From Pseudomonadota bacterium (GTDB lineage Bacteria; Pseudomonadota; Alphaproteobacteria; Dongiales; Dongiaceae), in NCBI GenBank assembly GCA_021792365.1, contig JAJYUT010000003.1:186001-250000 (forward strand): a DNA stretch of 64,000 nucleotides, read 5' to 3'. How positions within the stretch are numbered: position 1 is the stretch's first letter; each line of letters begins with the position of its first letter. The translations under genes were made by a program, and so were the position numbers. Below, piece by piece: positions 61,099-64,000 of the stretch. Under the pieces are notes generated by a model, which was not told where the DNA came from, ran no database searches, and saw nothing but the letters and a program-made list of their open reading frames with translations.

Positions 61099-62739
61099 TT
61101 ATGACTTTTGGAGGACAAGCCTTTGTACAGGCGCGACCAACCTGAAGCGCAAGCCGGTCGCTATCCAAGTCCAGCGGGTGGTAGCCCCGAGGTTCCCCGT
61201 CGCCGTTAGATCGATCAGTTGTGAGCCGAAACCTGCGTGGCTTGGAGCATCCGCAATTTGAGGCCCGCCTGTTTCCGTCCAGAATAAGGTGAGGTCACTT
61301 TCTTCGGTTGACCAGTCCACCTCCACCTTGCCTCCAGGTGTAGAGAGCGCGCCGTACTTGGCGGCGTTCGTGGCCAACTCGTGCAGAATTAGAGTGACAC
61401 TGGTCAGCGCACTTGGACTTACAACCAAATGAGGTCCAGCGATGGCCGTCTGCTCCTCCTTACCGAAGGGTGCAAGCACGATCGATACAAGACGATGCAA
61501 TGAAGCGCCATCCTCCTCTTCAATCGACTTCGAACGCGCCCCATAAATGAGTTCATGTGCACGAGCAAGCGACAAGATTCTTGCGTTGAGCTTCTCTGCG
61601 AGTTCTTTGGGCGAAGACGCCGACGTCGCACTTGTGACTGCTAGTCCAGCGACAATGGCAAATGCATTCTTGACACGATGGTTCAGCTCACGAATGAGAA
61701 GCTGGCGGGTTTCCTCCAGCTTCTTGCGACGGGCTATCTCCTGTTGGGCTCTGTCATAAAGCCGGGCATTGTCAATGGCAATTGCCGCTTGCGCGGCTAC
61801 TCCAGTCAGCAATTGCTCATGATAGGCCGTAAACATCCGGGGCGTTGCGTGCCCGAAGAAAAGGCCACCTAACACTTCTCCGGAGCGCGATACCACCGGC
61901 ACCGCGAGATAGCTTCGTACCGGCAGATGGCCATTTGGCATACCCTGATAAGGCGGGTTTTGACCGTACCGGGTATCTTGCGTGATATCGTCCGAGCGAA
62001 CTATCTCGGTTCCCCGGAATGTAGGCTCAAAGACACGAGTGTTCCGCGGCATTGGGAAGTTCGAGAACCATTCACGAGGAACGCCGGAGATCGTGTAGAG
62101 CGTGTACCCCTCACCCTTTTCATCTATCAGGTTGTAAAAGAATGCACCGAATTGCGCACCGGAGAGCCGAACTCCAGCGTCGGTGACCACCTGAACAAGC
62201 CGCTCAAGGTTGAGCTCCGCACCTAGCGTGGCAGCTGTCTCGTTTAAGGTTTCGAGGAGCTGTCTTTGCTTCTCCTGCTCCGTGACCTCCGTGTTCGTGC
62301 CGATCCAACGAGTGATTTCCTCCTTGGTGTTGCGTAGCGGCCGAACGCGGGTCAGGAATGGCCGGAAAATTCCATCGGCCCCTCTGATGGGAAATGTCAT
62401 CTGGAATGGCTCGCCCGTCGCGATCGAATGCTTCCAGTGTTCCAACACAGCAGGAAGTACCGTCGGTTCGTGAACCGACTGCCAGCCCCATCCCTTCATC
62501 TGTTCAAGCGTGGTGCCGGTATACTCAAACCACCTCTTGTTGTACCAGTAGATCCAGCCGTCGCTGTTGGCGATCCATGTCGCTTCCGGCAGCTCGTCCG
62601 CCAGTGCTGCGAACTCTTCGGCACTCGGGAACTGCTCGGCAACTACCGTCACACCTGCCGTGTTTATCGGATTCAAGCAGACCTCTTCACGACTCTCCCG
62701 GCCATTCTCAGAACCACAGAGATGAAAGCAAGCAACCAT
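61099..62739 (-). CDS. PAS-GAF sensor histidine kinase, HWE family
   Basis: A 546-residue soluble kinase. A PAS domain (about residues 38-160) has [23 protein letters not shown] and ends [16 protein letters not shown] domain (about 175-340) includes [25 protein letters not shown]. The kinase core has the phosphoacceptor His in [20 protein letters not shown] and the N-box [17 protein letters not shown]. The insertion sequence sits 9 bases beyond its stop, leaving the gene intact. It may phosphorylate the stand-alone receiver at 57558, which was its neighbour before the insertion. Confidence 0.88.
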   Translation of the reverse strand: MVACFHLCGSENGRESREEVCLNPINTAGVTVVAEQFPSAEEFAALADELPEATWIANSDGWIYWYNKRWFEYTGTTLEQMKGWGWQSVHEPTVLPAVLEHWKHSIATGEPFQMTFPIRGADGIFRPFLTRVRPLRNTKEEITRWIGTNTEVTEQEKQRQLLETLNETAATLGAELNLERLVQVVTDAGVRLSGAQFGAFFYNLIDEKGEGYTLYTISGVPREWFSNFPMPRNTRVFEPTFRGTEIVRSDDITQDTRYGQNPPYQGMPNGHLPVRSYLAVPVVSRSGEVLGGLFFGHATPRMFTAYHEQLLTGVAAQAAIAIDNARLYDRAQQEIARRKKLEETRQLLIRELNHRVKNAFAIVAGLAVTSATSASSPKELAEKLNARILSLARAHELIYGARSKSIEEEDGASLHRLVSIVLAPFGKEEQTAIAGPHLVVSPSALTSVTLILHELATNAAKYGALSTPGGKVEVDWSTEESDLTLFWTETGGPQIADAPSHAGFGSQLIDLTATGNLGATTRWTWIATGLRFRLVAPVQRLVLQKS

Positions 62740-62825
62740 AAAGCGCAGTTATATTTCTAAGCCCTCCATGACGTGCTGAGGCAGCGTGCAACCTGAAGCT
62801 AAAGGGCATCGTGTTCAAGCGCTTG

Positions 62826-63089
62826 TCAGAATCCTACGTCTCCGGCCGCACTGGCATCTGGGCCAAGGCGAAATGCAGGGCCACGCAGCATTCCAGCAGC
62901 CACTACGAGCAGCCGGGGCCGGCGTCCACCGACCTTCCGGTATTGCGCTTGCCCTTTTCCAGCAGCCATGGCTGCGAAGGTCGGCGCCGCAGCGAGATAC
63001 AGCCAGTCGGCGGCACCGCGGGCGGTTGCATGTCCACCGTCGGAACCGATTGCGCCGCCAGCGCACTCGCTCAGATGAACCGCGCTCAT
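62826..63089 (-). CDS. Small hypothetical protein, probably degraded
   Basis: An 87-codon frame whose ATG at 63089 follows AGGAGG at ideal spacing. GAADWLYLAAAPTFAAMA resembles the single hydrophobic segment of a short hypothetical protein seen in Hyphomicrobiales. After this the sequence turns to Gly/Arg/Pro-rich residues unlike a membrane protein, so the 3' half is probably shifted out of frame. It lies directly after the DUF899-like relic, perhaps once in the same operon. Confidence 0.4.
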   Translation of the reverse strand: MSAVHLSECAGGAIGSDGGHATARGAADWLYLAAAPTFAAMAAGKGQAQYRKVGGRRPRLLVVAAGMLRGPAFRLGPDASAAGDVGF

Positions 63090-63112
63090 ATCATTCCTCC
63101 TGCGGCAGGGCG

Positions 63113-63420
63113 TCAGTGGCAGCAGTCTTTCTTGAAGGCGCCGAACAGCCCTTCGACCGAACCGGCCGACCGCGCTGCCTTCGCAACCGGGGTCGGCTCA
63201 TACCGGTCGTGGTGGCGCACCCATTCCATCTTGTACTCGACGTCTCTTTCGTCGCGGCCCCTTGGGCATGAGGTCGAGCACGTTGTAGGTGCCCATCATC
63301 ACCTCCTCACCGCGTCCAAAGGTCGAGTAGGTTTGGAAAACCTCGTTCGCATCGTTCGTGATGAAAGCGCTGATGCCCGGCCACTCCTCGTACGAATAGG
63401 GTCAGGTGCCGTAGTGAGAA
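63113..63420 (-). pseudogene. Frameshifted DUF899-family (thioredoxin-like) relic
   Basis: One frame gives YSYEEWPGISAFITNDANEV, then FQTYSTFGRGEEVMMGTYNV, then LDLMPKG. The next gives GRDERDVEYKMEWVRHHDRY followed by a short tail and TGA. Joined, they match the C-terminal part of DUF899 proteins ('vfhtYstygrG-d-l-gtY--LDltpkGRdE...DWvrhHDrY'). The shift falls in a run of four G, consistent with one extra base. An in-frame TGA also lies before the first segment, and the N-terminal two thirds are absent. Confidence 0.6.
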
Positions 63421-63594
63421 GTCCTTCTGGGCTTTGCCCTTGCGCCGCAGGAGCTTTCGACCAAGATCATCTCGCACTCCATTTTCTATAGAGATCAAAC
63501 ACCGCTTTTCGCGCCCGATCGACGCAATGACGGGTTACCCAGCACGGCTGGCGAGATAGGTTCCGCGACTATGGCACCGATCGAGCGGTGATCA

Positions 63595-64000
63595 CTACCA
63601 CCCTGCATAAGGTGCGAGTTTCGCGTCGTCGAAGCGGCCGGCCTCGATATCCGACAGCGCCTCGTCGAACTTCGCCAGGGCTTCCTCGACATCATCCGAC
63701 GTGATGGTCAGTGGCGGCGTCATCTCGATCACGTTGGCATGGATGCCGCAATAAATGACAATCAGCCCGAGCTCGAAGCATCGGTATGCCAGCCGGGCGG
63801 CCTCTCGCGATGCCGGCTCGCGGGTATCGCGGTTGCGTACCAGCTCGACGCCGACCATCAGCCCCATGCCGCGCACGTCGCCGATCAACAGGTGCCGTCT
63901 CGCCAGCTCCCAAAGCCCGTCCACTAGCTGTCGGCCGCGTTCGCTGGCGTTCGCGAGCAGCCCCTCACTTTCGACGATGTCGATTACCGCTAAGCCTGCC
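63595..64000 (-). CDS. Class III (pyridoxal-phosphate) aminotransferase, C-terminal part; runs off the right edge
   Basis: About 134 C-terminal residues are visible. The pattern ASERGRQLVDGLWEL, then IGDVRGMGLMVGVELV, then LIVIYCGIHANVIEMTPPLT and ITSDDVEEALAKFDEAL, is the standard end of class III omega-aminotransferases (4-aminobutyrate, putrescine, 2,2-dialkylglycine types). The catalytic Lys lies outside the window. The substrate cannot be told from this part. Confidence 0.88.
   Translation of the reverse strand, partial: AGLAVIDIVESEGLLANASERGRQLVDGLWELARRHLLIGDVRGMGLMVGVELVRNRDTREPASREAARLAYRCFELGLIVIYCGIHANVIEMTPPLTITSDDVEEALAKFDEALSDIEAGRFDDAKLAPYAGW

Noticed and set aside
62811-63491. 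226-codon plus-strand frame near the right end
   Set aside because: It runs antisense to the DUF899-like relic and the small ORF, whose minus-strand translations match protein families.

Overview
The window is high-GC, densely coding bacterial chromosome. Two HWE-type sensor kinases, a stand-alone receiver protein, a GlxA-type regulator and several PotABCD-type ABC transporters with dehydrogenases suggest a soil-type alphaproteobacterium, most likely Hyphomicrobiales. This is inferred from gene content; there is no 16S or other marker here.

Region 1 (1-15.5 kb) is a catabolic block. It holds a GlxA-type regulator cut by the window edge, a divergent MttB-superfamily methyltransferase-like gene, and a leftward operon iolD - binding protein - ATPase - two permeases - FAD-linked dehydrogenase. 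An IclR regulator precedes it. A divergent pair follows: a Gfo/Idh/MocA oxidoreductase on one side, an aldehyde dehydrogenase and an IlvD/Edd sugar-acid dehydratase on the other. A nitrilase-like C-terminal remnant trails the FAD gene.

Region 2 (15.5-42.2 kb) is bounded by two diverged direct copies of a block that holds a helix-turn-helix gene relic followed by a piece of a tRNA 3' end. Inside is a leftward transporter operon: binding protein, ADP-ribosylglycohydrolase, permeases, ATPase, FMN-dependent hydroxy-acid oxidase, a second binding protein without a signal peptide, and an Asp/Glu-racemase-like protein. It faces a rightward set: uronate-dehydrogenase-like gene, LacI regulator, SMP-30 lactonase and nucleoside hydrolase. 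Two LacI-type operators lie between them. Next is the most unusual item, an 11.7-kb gene for a 3,911-residue protein. It has a signal peptide, long charged coiled coils, six tandem repeats of exactly 66 residues and a buried nucleotidyltransferase-like motif. Divergent from it are a small exported protein with a Cys triplet and a CsgG-family protein. These three genes are proposed as a candidate undescribed export or surface system.

Region 3 (42.6-58 kb) has an HWE kinase convergent with a compact 14-gene leftward hydrogenase operon. The operon encodes a group 2a (cyanobacterial HupSL / mycobacterial Huc-like) [NiFe] hydrogenase without a Tat signal, a HiPIP-like small protein, a maturation protease, TPR, NifU-Rieske and NHL-repeat proteins, and HypF, C, D, E, A, B with an inserted SIS-domain protein. 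Neighbouring genes mostly touch or overlap by 1-17 bases. A single-domain response regulator diverges from its promoter end.

Region 4 (58.5-64 kb) begins with a clean IS1595-family insertion (23-bp perfect inverted repeats, 8-bp target duplication). It carries a transposase and a passenger DNA methyltransferase with an Mrr-like nuclease motif. Then come a PAS-GAF-HWE kinase, a frameshifted DUF899-like relic with a small ORF, and the C-terminal part of a class III aminotransferase that runs off the right edge.
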